NCBI GenBank assembly: GCA_900313015.1
Contig: OMPR01000011.1
Span: 293 to 64,292, forward strand
Direction: 5' to 3'
DNA length: 64,000 nt
From: Rhodobacteraceae bacterium EL53
GTDB taxonomy: Bacteria > Pseudomonadota > Alphaproteobacteria > Rhodobacterales > Rhodobacteraceae
Positions 8,778 to 17,203 of this stretch are shown piece after piece. How positions within the stretch are numbered: the first letter of the stretch is position 1; every line of letters starts with the position of its first letter. The translations under genes and the position numbers were made by a program. A model generated the notes under the pieces. The model saw only the letters and a program-made list of their open reading frames with translations. It was not told the origin of the DNA and made no database searches.

Positions 8778-9632
8778 CTATTGGACGGGAAAGATAACAT
8801 TGGTTTGGCCGGTGCCAGAGCTGGGGAAATAGTCGGTCACAACTTCGCATTTCGCGTCGTATCTGTCCCACCCCAGCGCACCGTAAAGCATAGCGGTGTC
8901 GTGCATGGACCCTTCGCCACAGCAATACGTGGCGTATTCGCCCAGCATTTTGAGAAAGGTCGCGTGATCGCCGTTCTTCCACATTTCAAGCACATGCAGA
9001 TCCATCTGGCGGTTGAATTCAGAGCTGATGGTAAAGGTGCCGTTATTGGCGGCATAATCCTTGTTCGCCCAGATTTTGTGGGACAACGACCCCGAGGCAA
9101 CCAGCAGCACCTTTTCATCGCTGGCTTCAATCGCCTCGCGAATGGCTTGGCCCACGATGCGGCTTTCGTCATGGCCGTGCACAGTGGCCCAAGCCGCGAC
9201 GGAGACAACTTTGAAATCCGCCTCGCGGCTCATGAACCGCATCGGAACAAGTGTACCGTATTCCAGTTCCAGACTGTCGACCTGATGGCTGAGTGTATAA
9301 GCGCCTCTATCGGTCGCGATCTTAGCAATGGCATCGCCCAGTTCTGAGTTGCCGCGATATTCATACGGCAGATCCTTGATGAACTGGGGAAACTCGTTCG
9401 AGGTGAACAATCCCTTAAAGTGGCTGTTGGAATTGATGTGGAACCCGGCATTGATCACCCAATGGGTGTCACAGATCACCACTGTGGTCGCGCCCAACTC
9501 TTTGGCGCGGCGCGCGATTTCACGATGACCATCAATGGCCGCCTGACGTTTGCCTTTGATCGGGCCGTCTTGTTCAGACATCAACATCGTTGGCACGTGG
9601 GTGCATTTGGCGGCGAGAACGATTTCTCCCAT
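8778..9632 (-). CDS. hpaD: 3,4-dihydroxyphenylacetate 2,3-dioxygenase, LigB type
   Basis: Class III extradiol dioxygenase of the type found as HpaD/HpcB in Escherichia coli W and C; same ring cleavage as the VOC-fold neighbour but an unrelated fold. The 284 residues align from end to end with enterobacterial HpaD: AAKCTHVPTMLMSE, RQAAIDGHREI, VICDTHWVINAGFHIN (metal-binding histidines), LEYGTLVPMRFM, ASGSLSHKIW and the C-terminal YFPSSGTGQTNVIFP. An AGGAGG ribosome site lies just before the ATG. It lies 105 bases after hpaE, a gap that holds a hairpin, and 10 bases before the VOC dioxygenase gene. Confidence 0.92.
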   Translation of the reverse strand: MGEIVLAAKCTHVPTMLMSEQDGPIKGKRQAAIDGHREIARRAKELGATTVVICDTHWVINAGFHINSNSHFKGLFTSNEFPQFIKDLPYEYRGNSELGDAIAKIATDRGAYTLSHQVDSLELEYGTLVPMRFMSREADFKVVSVAAWATVHGHDESRIVGQAIREAIEASDEKVLLVASGSLSHKIWANKDYAANNGTFTISSEFNRQMDLHVLEMWKNGDHATFLKMLGEYATYCCGEGSMHDTAMLYGALGWDRYDAKCEVVTDYFPSSGTGQTNVIFPVQ

Positions 9633-9676
9633 AGTCTCCTCCTGGAGGTTGGATGTGGGCGCGTTTCCGTTAAGTC

Positions 9677-9706
9677 GAAAAAGGAGGTGAGGGCGTGGCC
9701 CCTCAC
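9677..9706 (-). terminator. Weak terminator-like hairpin between hpaE and hpaD
   Basis: On the minus strand GTGAGGG (9706-9700) pairs with CCCTCAC (9693-9687), followed four bases later by five T. It lies inside the hpa operon, so it more likely tunes hpaE against downstream expression than ends the transcript. Confidence 0.4.
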
Positions 9707-9737
9707 AGGCTCCTATGTCTTGTCAGCAAGAGTGGGA

Positions 9738-11249
9738 TCAGGCCCCCAATTTGGGGATCTTGTGATCTCCAAGGGCAAACCCGATGTGCTTTTGCTCCAT
9801 ATAGAATTCAAACGACCAATCGCCGCCATCGCGACCAATGCCGCTGGCTTTGACACCGCCAAACGGCGCAGGCAAATGGCGGACGTTTTCCGAATTCACC
9901 CAGATCATCCCAGCCTCTAGCTGGTTGGTGAACCGCAAGGCGCGGGTCAGATCGTTGGTCCAGACATAGCCCGACAGGCCGTATTCCGTGCCATTAGCGA
10001 TCTCCAATGCCTCTTCCTCGGTCGAGAACCGAATCGAGGTCAGATAGGGACCAAAGATCTCCTCTTGGGCGATGCGCATGTCTGGCGTCGCATGGGTCAC
10101 AAAGGTCGGTTTCACGAAATACCCGACATCCCCCAAACGCTCGCCACCGGCTGCGATGATTGCGCCGTCCTGTTTGGCCACGTCGAAATATTCGACCACC
10201 TTATCGAAATGTTCTTTGTGGATCAGCGGACCAATTTCTGTCGCGGGATCCAACGGGTGGCCCACCTTGATCTTGTTAACACGCGCGGTCAGCTTGGCCT
10301 CGAACTCATCCGCAATGGTGTCTTGGACCAACAGGCGCGAGGACGATGTGCAGCGTTCGCCGTTCAGCGAATAAATCATAAAGATCGCAGCATCCAAGGC
10401 GCGGTCCAGATCCGCGTCATCAAAGACAACAACCGGATTCTTGCCGCCCAGCTCGAAATGCACCCGCTTGAGCGTATCCGCACCCTGTTTCATGATCATG
10501 CTACCGGTGCGGCTTTCGCCAACAAAGGCAATGGCCTTGATATCCGGGTGTTCCGTCAGACGACGGCCTGCGTCCTCACCAAAACCATTCACGAGGTTCC
10601 AAACCCCATCCGGCAAACCGGCTTCATGCGCGATTTCAGCCAGAATACGAGCCGTCAGTGGGCTGAATTCAGCGGGCTTGTGAACCACTGTGCATCCCGC
10701 CGCCAGCGCCGGCGCGATTTTCCAGGTGCTCAGCATGAACGGCGTGTTCCACGGCGTGATCACCCCGACCGGACCCAACGGCACCCGTGTTGTGACATTC
10801 ATCAGCGTTAGCGATTGCAGCTGCTGGCCGTCCCGCGCACTGGAGACTTTGTCAGCGAAAAAGCGAAAGTTCTGCGCGCCCCGCAAGGCCGCCTTGGACA
10901 TAAAGCGATAGGCCTGCCCGGTGTCCCAGCATTCTGCGACAGCAATTTCATCTGCACGGGCTTCAATACCTTCGGCAATCTTGATCAGTACCTTTTTGCG
11001 ATCCGCCGCAGAAGTATCGCGCCACGCAGGAAATGCGGCTTTGGCGGCCGCAACGGCGGCGTCGATGTCGGCCTCGTTCCCACGCGCCACCGAACAGATC
11101 AGGCTGTCATCCACCGGCGAGCACGTTTCGAACGTTGCACCAGAGCTGGACGGCAGGCTAACGCCCCCGATCAGGTTTTCGATACCAGTTGCGCGATACC
11201 GCTCCAGAACTGTTTCGAGCTGGGACAGATGTGTGGTCAGGTCAGACAT
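9738..11249 (-). CDS. hpaE: 5-carboxymethyl-2-hydroxymuconate semialdehyde dehydrogenase
   Basis: NAD-dependent aldehyde dehydrogenase that oxidises the ring-cleavage product to 5-carboxymethyl-2-hydroxymuconate. The 503 residues match the HpaE branch of the ALDH superfamily: GPVGVITPWNTPFMLSTWKIAPALAAGCTV, VHFELGGKNPVVVFDDADLD with the general-base Glu, SLNGERCTSSSRLLV with the catalytic Cys, and HLPAPFGGVKASGIGRDGG. First gene of the operon, transcribed away from hpaR across a 116-base control region. The N-terminal 25 residues before the first strand are longer than in generic ALDHs, which fits HpaE. Confidence 0.92.
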   Translation of the reverse strand: MSDLTTHLSQLETVLERYRATGIENLIGGVSLPSSSGATFETCSPVDDSLICSVARGNEADIDAAVAAAKAAFPAWRDTSAADRKKVLIKIAEGIEARADEIAVAECWDTGQAYRFMSKAALRGAQNFRFFADKVSSARDGQQLQSLTLMNVTTRVPLGPVGVITPWNTPFMLSTWKIAPALAAGCTVVHKPAEFSPLTARILAEIAHEAGLPDGVWNLVNGFGEDAGRRLTEHPDIKAIAFVGESRTGSMIMKQGADTLKRVHFELGGKNPVVVFDDADLDRALDAAIFMIYSLNGERCTSSSRLLVQDTIADEFEAKLTARVNKIKVGHPLDPATEIGPLIHKEHFDKVVEYFDVAKQDGAIIAAGGERLGDVGYFVKPTFVTHATPDMRIAQEEIFGPYLTSIRFSTEEEALEIANGTEYGLSGYVWTNDLTRALRFTNQLEAGMIWVNSENVRHLPAPFGGVKASGIGRDGGDWSFEFYMEQKHIGFALGDHKIPKLGA

Positions 11250-11280
11250 GGCTTTCTCCGCTGGGACAGCTTCGGGTCAA

Positions 11281-11310
11281 TCAATATAGTTGCGATGTTA
11301 AGTATATTGA
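11281..11310. promoter_or_regulatory. Inverted repeat in the hpaE-hpaR divergent promoter
   Basis: TCAATATA (11281-11288) and TATATTGA (11303-11310) are perfect 8-base inverted arms with a 14-base spacer, lying 32 bases upstream of hpaE and 56 upstream of hpaR. MarR-family regulators such as HpaR bind AT-rich palindromes in the shared promoter, so this is the best operator candidate. Confidence 0.5.
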
Positions 11311-11365
11311 ACCTCATGTCAACGGTTGTGTTGTTAATCATCTCAAAATCGCCGAGAATGCAGGT

Positions 11366-11818
11366 ATGACAGTAGAAAATCCCCCTCTTCAGCGAACCCG
11401 CGAAACCTCGCGTGCGCTTCCGATTGCGCTTTTGCGGGCGCGTGAAACCGTGATGTCTCCGATTCGGGACATGCTGCATGACCTCAATCTGACGGAACAA
11501 AAATGGCGGATCCTGCGCACATTGGAAGAATGCGGACGGGTTGAACAAAGCACCATCGCCAAAGAGGCGTGTTTGCTACTTCCCAGCCTGACCCGTATTT
11601 TGCGCACGATGGAGGCAGACGGCCAAATCGCCCGTGCCGCAGATTTGACAGACAAACGGCGCACGCTGGTTGAGATCACTGAAACCGGGCGCGCAATCTT
11701 GCGCGACAACATCCATGTATCAAACGGGATTTATCAGTCGATCCAATCCCAGATGGGTCAGGAAAAGCTCGATACACTTCTGGACCTGCTGCAAGAGCTA
11801 CAACAGGTCCGCGTTTAA
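11366..11818 (+). CDS. hpaR: MarR-family regulator HpaR of homoprotocatechuate degradation
   Basis: Transcription repressor of the MarR family, most similar to HpaR, which represses the meta-cleavage operon and is relieved by hydroxyphenylacetates. The 150 residues show the winged helix: LTEQKWRILRTLEECGRVEQSTIAKEACLLLPSLTRILRTMEADGQIARAADLTDKRRTLVEIT. The ATG at 11366 follows CAGGT and yields the usual HpaR length; a much longer upstream in-frame start would run into the shared promoter and is rejected. Divergent to hpaE, convergent with the aminotransferase across a shared terminator. Confidence 0.88.
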   Translation: MTVENPPLQRTRETSRALPIALLRARETVMSPIRDMLHDLNLTEQKWRILRTLEECGRVEQSTIAKEACLLLPSLTRILRTMEADGQIARAADLTDKRRTLVEITETGRAILRDNIHVSNGIYQSIQSQMGQEKLDTLLDLLQELQQVRV

Positions 11819-11820
11819 AA

Positions 11821-11850
11821 CGGGCGCACCAGCTTTCCAGCGCGCCCTTT
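11821..11850. terminator. Terminator between hpaR and the convergent aminotransferase gene
   Basis: GGGCGC (11822-11827) pairs with GCGCCC (11842-11847), followed by TTTAT on the plus strand; AAAA precedes the hairpin, giving TTTT on the minus strand. It may therefore serve both genes. Confidence 0.6.
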
Positions 11851-11853
11851 ATC

Positions 11854-13206
11854 TTACAAGGCGCGCAGTCCGGTATCCAACGCGGATAGGATCTTGGTCA
11901 CATCGTCAGCTGTGATGACCAATGGGGGCGACAGGATCACGTTGTTGCCTGACACGCGCACCATCACACCGTCCTCGTATGCTGCTTTTTGCAACGTCAC
12001 AGGAACGGCTTTGCCAACCGGGGCTTTGGTGTCGCGATCCGAAACCAGTTCCAGCGCGCACATCAGACCCTCACCGCCGCGCACATCACCAACAACGTCG
12101 TATTTTTCCTTCAATGCCTTGATGCCTGCAAACAGTTCCGCGCCGCGTACAGCTGCATTTTCGTGCACCTTCAGGCGTCGGATTTCGCTCAGCGCTGCCA
12201 ATGCAGCCGCCGCACCTACAGGGTGGCCGGAATAGGTATAACCCTGATCAATCGACGCAATACCGGTGGTGTCGCCCTCAAACACTTCGGCCACGTGACC
12301 TGCGATCATCGCCGCGCCAAAAGGGAAGTAACCGTTGGTAATCGCCTTGGCAGTGGTCATGATATCTGGCTGGACGCCCCAATGACGCGCGCCGCTTTCG
12401 GTGCCTGTCCGACCAAAGGCGGTGATGACTTCGTCAGAAATCAACAGAATGCCATTCTTTTTGCAGACCTCAGCAACCATCGGCATAAAGCTTGCGTGCG
12501 GTGGGATCACACCCCCCGCACCCAGAACCGGCTCCATGATAAAGGCGGCAATGGTATTTGCGCCCTGGAATGCAATCTCGGCCTCTAATGCACGCACACA
12601 AAGCTGCGCCAAACGCGCCGGATCGGTTTCATCAAACGGATTGCGATAGGTGTACGGCGACGGAATGTGGAAACAGCCCGGCAACATCGGCTCGTACGTA
12701 TTGCGGAATTTGGCATTCCCATTGACTGATGCCCCGCCAAAATGTGTGCCATGATATCCCTGCTTCAGGCTCAGAAACTTGGTGCGGCCCGCATCGCCAC
12801 GTACCCGGTGATACTGACGTGCCATTTTCAACGCGATTTCAACGGAATCCGAACCGCCAGACGTAAAGAACGCCCGTGTCAGCCCATCGGGGGCAAAGAA
12901 ATCGGCCAGCTCATAAGACAGCTCGATCGCCTTATCGTTGCTGGTGCCTCGAAAGGTCGAATAATACGGCAGCGCCGACAGCTGATCTGCGATGGCCTGT
13001 TTCACCGGCTCACAGGAATACCCCAGATTGACGTTCCACAATCCACCAACAGCGTCCAAGGCCTTGTGACCGTCGACGTCAATAATCGAAACGCCTTCGC
13101 CACCGGTCAAGATCGTCGGAGGATTGTCCTGACTGTCTTTGGGATGCGCCATGGGATGCCAGAAATGGCGCGCATTGTTCTCTTTCAGAAAGTTCGAGTC
13201 TTTCAC
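11854..13206 (-). CDS. Class III PLP aminotransferase (omega-amino acid/amine type)
   Basis: Fold-type I, class III aminotransferase of about 450 residues; family members move an amino group from a terminal amine (beta-alanine, putrescine, taurine and similar) to pyruvate or 2-oxoglutarate. Visible: GGLWNVNLGYS, FFTSGGSDSVEIALKMARQYH (phosphate-binding loop), the cofactor Asp258 in LLISDEVITAFGRTG, and the Schiff-base Lys287 in MTTAKAITNGYFP. The start is GTG, fixed by TTGGAGG seven bases upstream. It follows iclR by 27 bases on the same strand, so the two are probably cotranscribed, and its substrate should belong to the IclR/TTT system rather than to hpa. Confidence 0.85.
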   Translation of the reverse strand: MKDSNFLKENNARHFWHPMAHPKDSQDNPPTILTGGEGVSIIDVDGHKALDAVGGLWNVNLGYSCEPVKQAIADQLSALPYYSTFRGTSNDKAIELSYELADFFAPDGLTRAFFTSGGSDSVEIALKMARQYHRVRGDAGRTKFLSLKQGYHGTHFGGASVNGNAKFRNTYEPMLPGCFHIPSPYTYRNPFDETDPARLAQLCVRALEAEIAFQGANTIAAFIMEPVLGAGGVIPPHASFMPMVAEVCKKNGILLISDEVITAFGRTGTESGARHWGVQPDIMTTAKAITNGYFPFGAAMIAGHVAEVFEGDTTGIASIDQGYTYSGHPVGAAAALAALSEIRRLKVHENAAVRGAELFAGIKALKEKYDVVGDVRGGEGLMCALELVSDRDTKAPVGKAVPVTLQKAAYEDGVMVRVSGNNVILSPPLVITADDVTKILSALDTGLRAL

Positions 13207-13233
13207 GTTAATCCTCCAAGATCAGATTAGCAG

Positions 13234-14019
13234 TCATGTTTGGATGTGCTGGCGAAAAGAGGCAGGAAAACTGCCGCCCCAAGCCCGGGTGATGTTTGCC
13301 GAAGCATTCAGCAAAATGGCGTAGATTCTTTGGCGCAGCTCTTCGTTCATGCGCGACGACGGCGTTGCGATGGCAATGGATCCGATGGCCAGCCCTTTGG
13401 CGTCGAACAAAGGGGCGGCAATTCCATGTACTTCGATCTCAAAGCCATCCGGGCTTTCGGCCAGACCCGTGGTGCGGACGCGTTCCAAAACCGGCTCTAA
13501 CTTTGCCGGATCGACAATTGTGGATGACGTGAACTGTTCCAGCCTTTCTGTTTGCACCCACTCTCGCAGGGCCGGGGATCCAAAGGCCGTTACTGCCAAA
13601 CCAGATGCCGTCGCATGCAGCGGCAGACGCACAGCGGCATCGATCACCACACGAGTACTGTGGGCGCTGGAATCCTCGACCGCGATTGTGTTCAGATGAA
13701 ACCCATCCAGCAGCGCCAGATGGCAGCACTCGCCAGATTGCTCGACACAGTCTTTCATAAAAGGGCGGGCAACCGTACGAGTCGGAAAGGATGACTCTCG
13801 CAAATGCGCCAAACGCAGAACGGCGCTGCCCAAACGGTACTGCTTGGTATCCGAATCTTGCTCAACCAATCCGTACTCGACCAGCTCTGTGAGCAACCTT
13901 AAGGCAGTGGCTTTGTTGTAACCGGTCAAACGAGTCATCTGCGAGAGCCCAATTTCAGGTCCCGTGAGCGAGAAAAAATCTAGCATTCGCAGCGCTTTGG
14001 TCGTCGTGCCCATATCCAT
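13234..14019 (-). CDS. IclR-family transcription regulator
   Basis: IclR regulator: N-terminal winged helix (KALRMLDFFSLTGPEIGLSQMTRLTGYNKATALRLLTELVEYGLVEQ, about residues 8-57) and the C-terminal effector domain (LALLDGFHLNTIAVE, RLPLHATASGLAVTAF, GIAAPLFDAKGLAIGSIAIATP). GGAAAGG precedes two possible ATGs, at 14019 and 14013; either is acceptable, and the much longer upstream extension is rejected because it crosses the promoter. Transcribed together with the aminotransferase and divergent from the TTT operon, whose control it most likely exercises. Confidence 0.88.
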   Translation of the reverse strand: MDMGTTTKALRMLDFFSLTGPEIGLSQMTRLTGYNKATALRLLTELVEYGLVEQDSDTKQYRLGSAVLRLAHLRESSFPTRTVARPFMKDCVEQSGECCHLALLDGFHLNTIAVEDSSAHSTRVVIDAAVRLPLHATASGLAVTAFGSPALREWVQTERLEQFTSSTIVDPAKLEPVLERVRTTGLAESPDGFEIEVHGIAAPLFDAKGLAIGSIAIATPSSRMNEELRQRIYAILLNASANITRAWGGSFPASFRQHIQT

Positions 14020-14029
14020 GGCCTTTCCG

Positions 14030-14104
14030 TTACATGTAATCCTTGACAGAAATTGTTTAACATAGCAATCTAAAACATGTATATGATGGTTCATTATTTG
14101 AACC
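14030..14104. promoter_or_regulatory. iclR-TTT divergent control region with two palindromes
   Basis: Two perfect inverted repeats lie here: TTACATGTAA (14030-14039), just above the iclR start, and GGTTCA-5-TGAACC (14088-14104), just before the TTT binding-protein gene. A TTGACA box is at 14043-14048. The second repeat overlaps the expected TTT promoter and is the better IclR operator candidate. Confidence 0.45.
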
Positions 14105-14125
14105 GATGCAACAGGGAGGATCACC

Positions 14126-15058
14126 GTGTCCAAGATTACCAAGCTGGCACTTGCTTTTACTTTGGCCGCAACTGCGGCTGTCGCTGAATACCCAGAAAAA
14201 CCCGTTTCCTTTGTCGTACCATGGCCTCCGGGTGACCTAGAGGATGTTCTAACGCGCATGATTGCGGACGAGTTTCAGGCAACCTATGGCGTGCCTGCTG
14301 CAGTCGTGAACAAACCCGGCGGCGGCGGTGGCCCCTTCCCCGGCGCAGTCGAAGTCGCCAATGCCCCAGCAGATGGATACACAGTCGGCTCATTTGTTAT
14401 CGGCGTTCCTATCACCGGCCCCAAAATTGGCATTCCTGAACTGTCGCCAAACCCGTTTGATCCCATCGGGATCTTCCTGACCTATCCGTTTGTCATTGCC
14501 GCGAGCAAATCAGCCCCCTACCAAAACTGGGCTGAACTGGCAGCCCACGGCAAGGACAACGATATCGCGCTGGGTCACTTTGGTGCGCCCCTGCCCCCAA
14601 CCCGCGTGACCATGGCCGCCGCTATCGCATCTGGCTTTGATTTCGCATCCGAAGCCGCGTTTGACGCCTTAGACTGCAACACGCTGGCTTCCGGTGATGT
14701 GGACGTCATCAACACCACCTTGCAGTTGATCTTGCCCTGCCTGGACGACGTTAATGTTCTGGCTTCGATCGGAGGCGAGCGTATTTCGCTGGTGCCGGAC
14801 ACTCCAACCGTGACCGAACTGGTACCTGAACTGCCGCTGTTCCTGTGGAACGGCCTGTTTGTGCACAAGGACACTCCGGCAGACGTGCGCGAAAAGATCG
14901 CGGTTGTCGCCGAAAAAGTCGTGACCTCGGACAAGGCGCAGCAATTGGCCAAAGAAACCGGCGCTCTGATCTATTGGCAGGATGCCGCCGCCTCAGAAGC
15001 GCAGATTTCCGGCGATGAAGCCTCTGTTGCGAAAATTGGCGAGATCCTCGGCGACTAA
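14126..15058 (+). CDS. TTT importer, periplasmic binding protein (TctC family)
   Basis: Solute receptor of a tripartite tricarboxylate-type transporter (Bug/TctC family), exported to the periplasm by an N-terminal signal peptide (TKLALAFTLAATAAVA). Body blocks: YPEKPVSFVVPWPPGD, VVNKPGGGGGPFPGAVEVANAPADGYTVG, PDTPTVTEL. GTG start with AGGGAGGA six bases upstream. The ligand-contact loop reads VPWPPGDLED rather than the usual PFPPGG-type loop, and two cysteines (LDCNT, LPCLD) could form a disulfide. It heads an operon with TctB, TctA and catabolic enzymes. Ligand unknown; if the downstream enzymes are read correctly, an amino-alcohol or its oxidised product is possible. Confidence 0.85.
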   Translation: MSKITKLALAFTLAATAAVAEYPEKPVSFVVPWPPGDLEDVLTRMIADEFQATYGVPAAVVNKPGGGGGPFPGAVEVANAPADGYTVGSFVIGVPITGPKIGIPELSPNPFDPIGIFLTYPFVIAASKSAPYQNWAELAAHGKDNDIALGHFGAPLPPTRVTMAAAIASGFDFASEAAFDALDCNTLASGDVDVINTTLQLILPCLDDVNVLASIGGERISLVPDTPTVTELVPELPLFLWNGLFVHKDTPADVREKIAVVAEKVVTSDKAQQLAKETGALIYWQDAAASEAQISGDEASVAKIGEILGD

Positions 15059-15069
15059 AAAAACTCACG

Positions 15070-15098
15070 ACTGCGCAGGCCAATAGGGTCTGCGCAGT
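15070..15098 (+). other. Hairpin between the TTT binding-protein and membrane genes
   Basis: ACTGCGCAG (15070-15078) and CTGCGCAGT (15090-15098) form a perfect 9-base-pair stem without a following T-run. It probably acts as an mRNA-stabilising or attenuating hairpin that lets the binding protein be made in excess over the membrane subunits. Confidence 0.55.
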
Positions 15099-15126
15099 TT
15101 ACCGAGGCTGACAGGGAGAGCCGCAC

Positions 15127-15666
15127 ATGAGGACGATCAAAACGCTACAGGATCTGTTCAGGCGATACCGGCGACCTGGCGATATCATCTTTGCGTTGTT
15201 GTTTCTGGCGCTCGCCATATTTCTGCTGACCCAACTGGGTGAACAAACCAAAATGGTGAAACGCACCAAATGGTACGCCCAGCCCAGCCTGTGGCCCACG
15301 GTTGCTGTCTACGGCATGTTCTTTTTTGGCGCCCTGCATTACATAAGCTCGCTTTTGTCGCCGCGCATTCCCGGTCGCTGGCGCGAGGTTCTGTTCTGGC
15401 TCAAATCGCTGGAATTCGTTGCCTATTTCCTAATCTATGTTTTTACCGTTCCGCTGCTTGGCTACCTACCCTCTTCGGTCCTGTTTGCACTGTTTCTCTG
15501 CGCCCGTGTTGGTTTCCGCAGCCCCCAGATGTTTCTGGCCGCGGCAGTCTTTGGCGTCAGTCTGGCGGTAATCTTTCGCGCGTTTCTGCAGGTCAAAATC
15601 CCCTCTGGCCAGATTTACGAGCTGCTCCCCGATACCATCCGCGCCTTTGCGCTGACTTACCTGTGA
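15127..15666 (+). CDS. TTT importer, small membrane subunit (TctB family)
   Basis: Small integral membrane subunit of the TTT importer, 179 residues with about four hydrophobic helices (around 19-38, 59-78, 94-112 and 118-150). AGGGAGAG ribosome site. This subunit family is poorly conserved; identification rests on size, topology and its position between the TctC and TctA genes. It works in the inner membrane with the TctA protein whose gene starts 7 bases downstream. Confidence 0.8.
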   Translation: MRTIKTLQDLFRRYRRPGDIIFALLFLALAIFLLTQLGEQTKMVKRTKWYAQPSLWPTVAVYGMFFFGALHYISSLLSPRIPGRWREVLFWLKSLEFVAYFLIYVFTVPLLGYLPSSVLFALFLCARVGFRSPQMFLAAAVFGVSLAVIFRAFLQVKIPSGQIYELLPDTIRAFALTYL

Positions 15667-15673
15667 GGCTCTG

Positions 15674-17194
15674 ATGGACGTCTTTGTTTCCGGCCTGGGC
15701 ATTCTGGCCCAATGGCAAGTTCTTGTGGCCCTGTTGATCGGGTCTGTTGGTGGCGTGATTATCGGTGCCCTGCCCGGTGTTGGCGCAGCTGTGGCAATTG
15801 CAATCCTGCTACCTGCCACCTTTTCATTCGAACCCATCGTTGGGTTGACCTTGCTCTTAGGGATCTATGGCTCGTCAATGTATGGCGGCGCGATCCCAGC
15901 GATCCTGATCAACACACCCGGCACGGCGGTCAACGCGTTGACCACCTATGACGGCTACCCAATGACCAAACGCGGTCAGGCCCATCGCGCCCTATCGCTG
16001 GCCTATTCCGCGTCGTTCTTTGGTGGCGTGTTTTCGATCCTCTGCCTGATTATCCTCTCGCCTTTGTTAGCTATGGTTGCACCCCATTTTGGCAGCCGCG
16101 AAATTTTCCTCGCCGCCTTTATGGGTATCTTGTTGGTGGTGTTGGCGCATCGTGGTCAAACATTCGCCGCCGCTATGCTGGCCTGCCTCGGTATCTTCCT
16201 GAACACCGTTGGTCTGGAGCCCGTCAAATACACCCGCCGCTTTACCTTTGATCAAAGCTGGCTCACCTCGGGCGTTGATCTGATCGTTGTGGTTCTCGGG
16301 CTGTTTGCAATTAGCCAAGCGCTGCTCTTGCTGGTCGACAAAGACACCGCCCCGCCAAAGGCCCACGTCGATGGCAACCTGACGACTGGACTTAAGGAAC
16401 TGCTAGGCCTGAAACGTATCGCCACCGTATCGTCATCAATCGGCGTGCTGATGGGCATGATCCCGGGCGTGGGCGAATTCACCTCGCAATTCCTGTCTTA
16501 CACCTATGCGCAGAAGTCATCGAAAACGCCCGAGAAATTCGGCAAAGGCTCTCCCGAAGGGCTGGTGGCATCCGAGGCGGCGAACAACGCCGTCCCCGGC
16601 GCGGCGATGATCCCGCTGCTGGCACTCGGCATCCCGGGTGAAGCACTGACTGCGATGATGCTCTCAGTGTTTTACGTCCATAACGTGATCCCCGGCCCGC
16701 AACTGTTTGCCAACCAGATGGATTTCGTGATGGCGCTCTATATGGCGCTGATCCTGCTCAACGTGATCGTGTTGGTATTCCTACTCTTCTCGACCAACCT
16801 GCTGTTGAAAATCATCCAGATTCCAACCCGGTTTCTGGGGCTGATGATCCTGATGTTGTCCTTTGTTGGGGTCTATTCCCTACGCAATTCGGCCACCGAC
16901 TGCATGCTGGCTGCGGGTTTTGGTGTCTTTGGCCTGATCCTGAAGCGCCTGAACCTGCCGGTTGTACCCATCATCCTTGGCATGGTTCTGGGCGGGATTA
17001 TGGAGGTCAAACTGCGTAGCGCCATGGCACGCGTCAAATCTCCGATGGATTTTGTTGATCGACCTATTGCCGCCATTCTAGCGCTGATGATCCTGCTGAT
17101 CATCGTCATGCACATCCGCACCCTGATCAACGAACACAAGAACCGCATCCGTCCCGAACCGACCGGCGACGATTCCACAACTCAACAAGGCTGA
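15674..17194 (+). CDS. TTT importer, large membrane subunit (TctA family)
   Basis: Large permease subunit of the TTT importer, 506 residues with about a dozen membrane segments. Signature blocks: the glycine-rich GSVGGVIIGALPGVGAAVAIAILLPATF, YGSSMYGGAIPAILINTPGTAVNALTTYDGYPMTKRGQA, and the second repeat GMIPGVGEFTSQFLSYTYAQK followed by EAANNAVPGAAMIPLLALGIPGEALTAMMLSVF. Downstream, after 9 bases, comes the aldehyde dehydrogenase gene, so uptake and catabolism are one transcription unit. Confidence 0.92.
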   Translation: MDVFVSGLGILAQWQVLVALLIGSVGGVIIGALPGVGAAVAIAILLPATFSFEPIVGLTLLLGIYGSSMYGGAIPAILINTPGTAVNALTTYDGYPMTKRGQAHRALSLAYSASFFGGVFSILCLIILSPLLAMVAPHFGSREIFLAAFMGILLVVLAHRGQTFAAAMLACLGIFLNTVGLEPVKYTRRFTFDQSWLTSGVDLIVVVLGLFAISQALLLLVDKDTAPPKAHVDGNLTTGLKELLGLKRIATVSSSIGVLMGMIPGVGEFTSQFLSYTYAQKSSKTPEKFGKGSPEGLVASEAANNAVPGAAMIPLLALGIPGEALTAMMLSVFYVHNVIPGPQLFANQMDFVMALYMALILLNVIVLVFLLFSTNLLLKIIQIPTRFLGLMILMLSFVGVYSLRNSATDCMLAAGFGVFGLILKRLNLPVVPIILGMVLGGIMEVKLRSAMARVKSPMDFVDRPIAAILALMILLIIVMHIRTLINEHKNRIRPEPTGDDSTTQQG

Positions 17195-17203
17195 GACTGA
17201 CCC

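Noticed and set aside
10065-10811. 248-codon plus-strand frame inside hpaE
   Set aside because: Antisense to a complete aldehyde dehydrogenase with all motifs; composition is that of a shadow frame.
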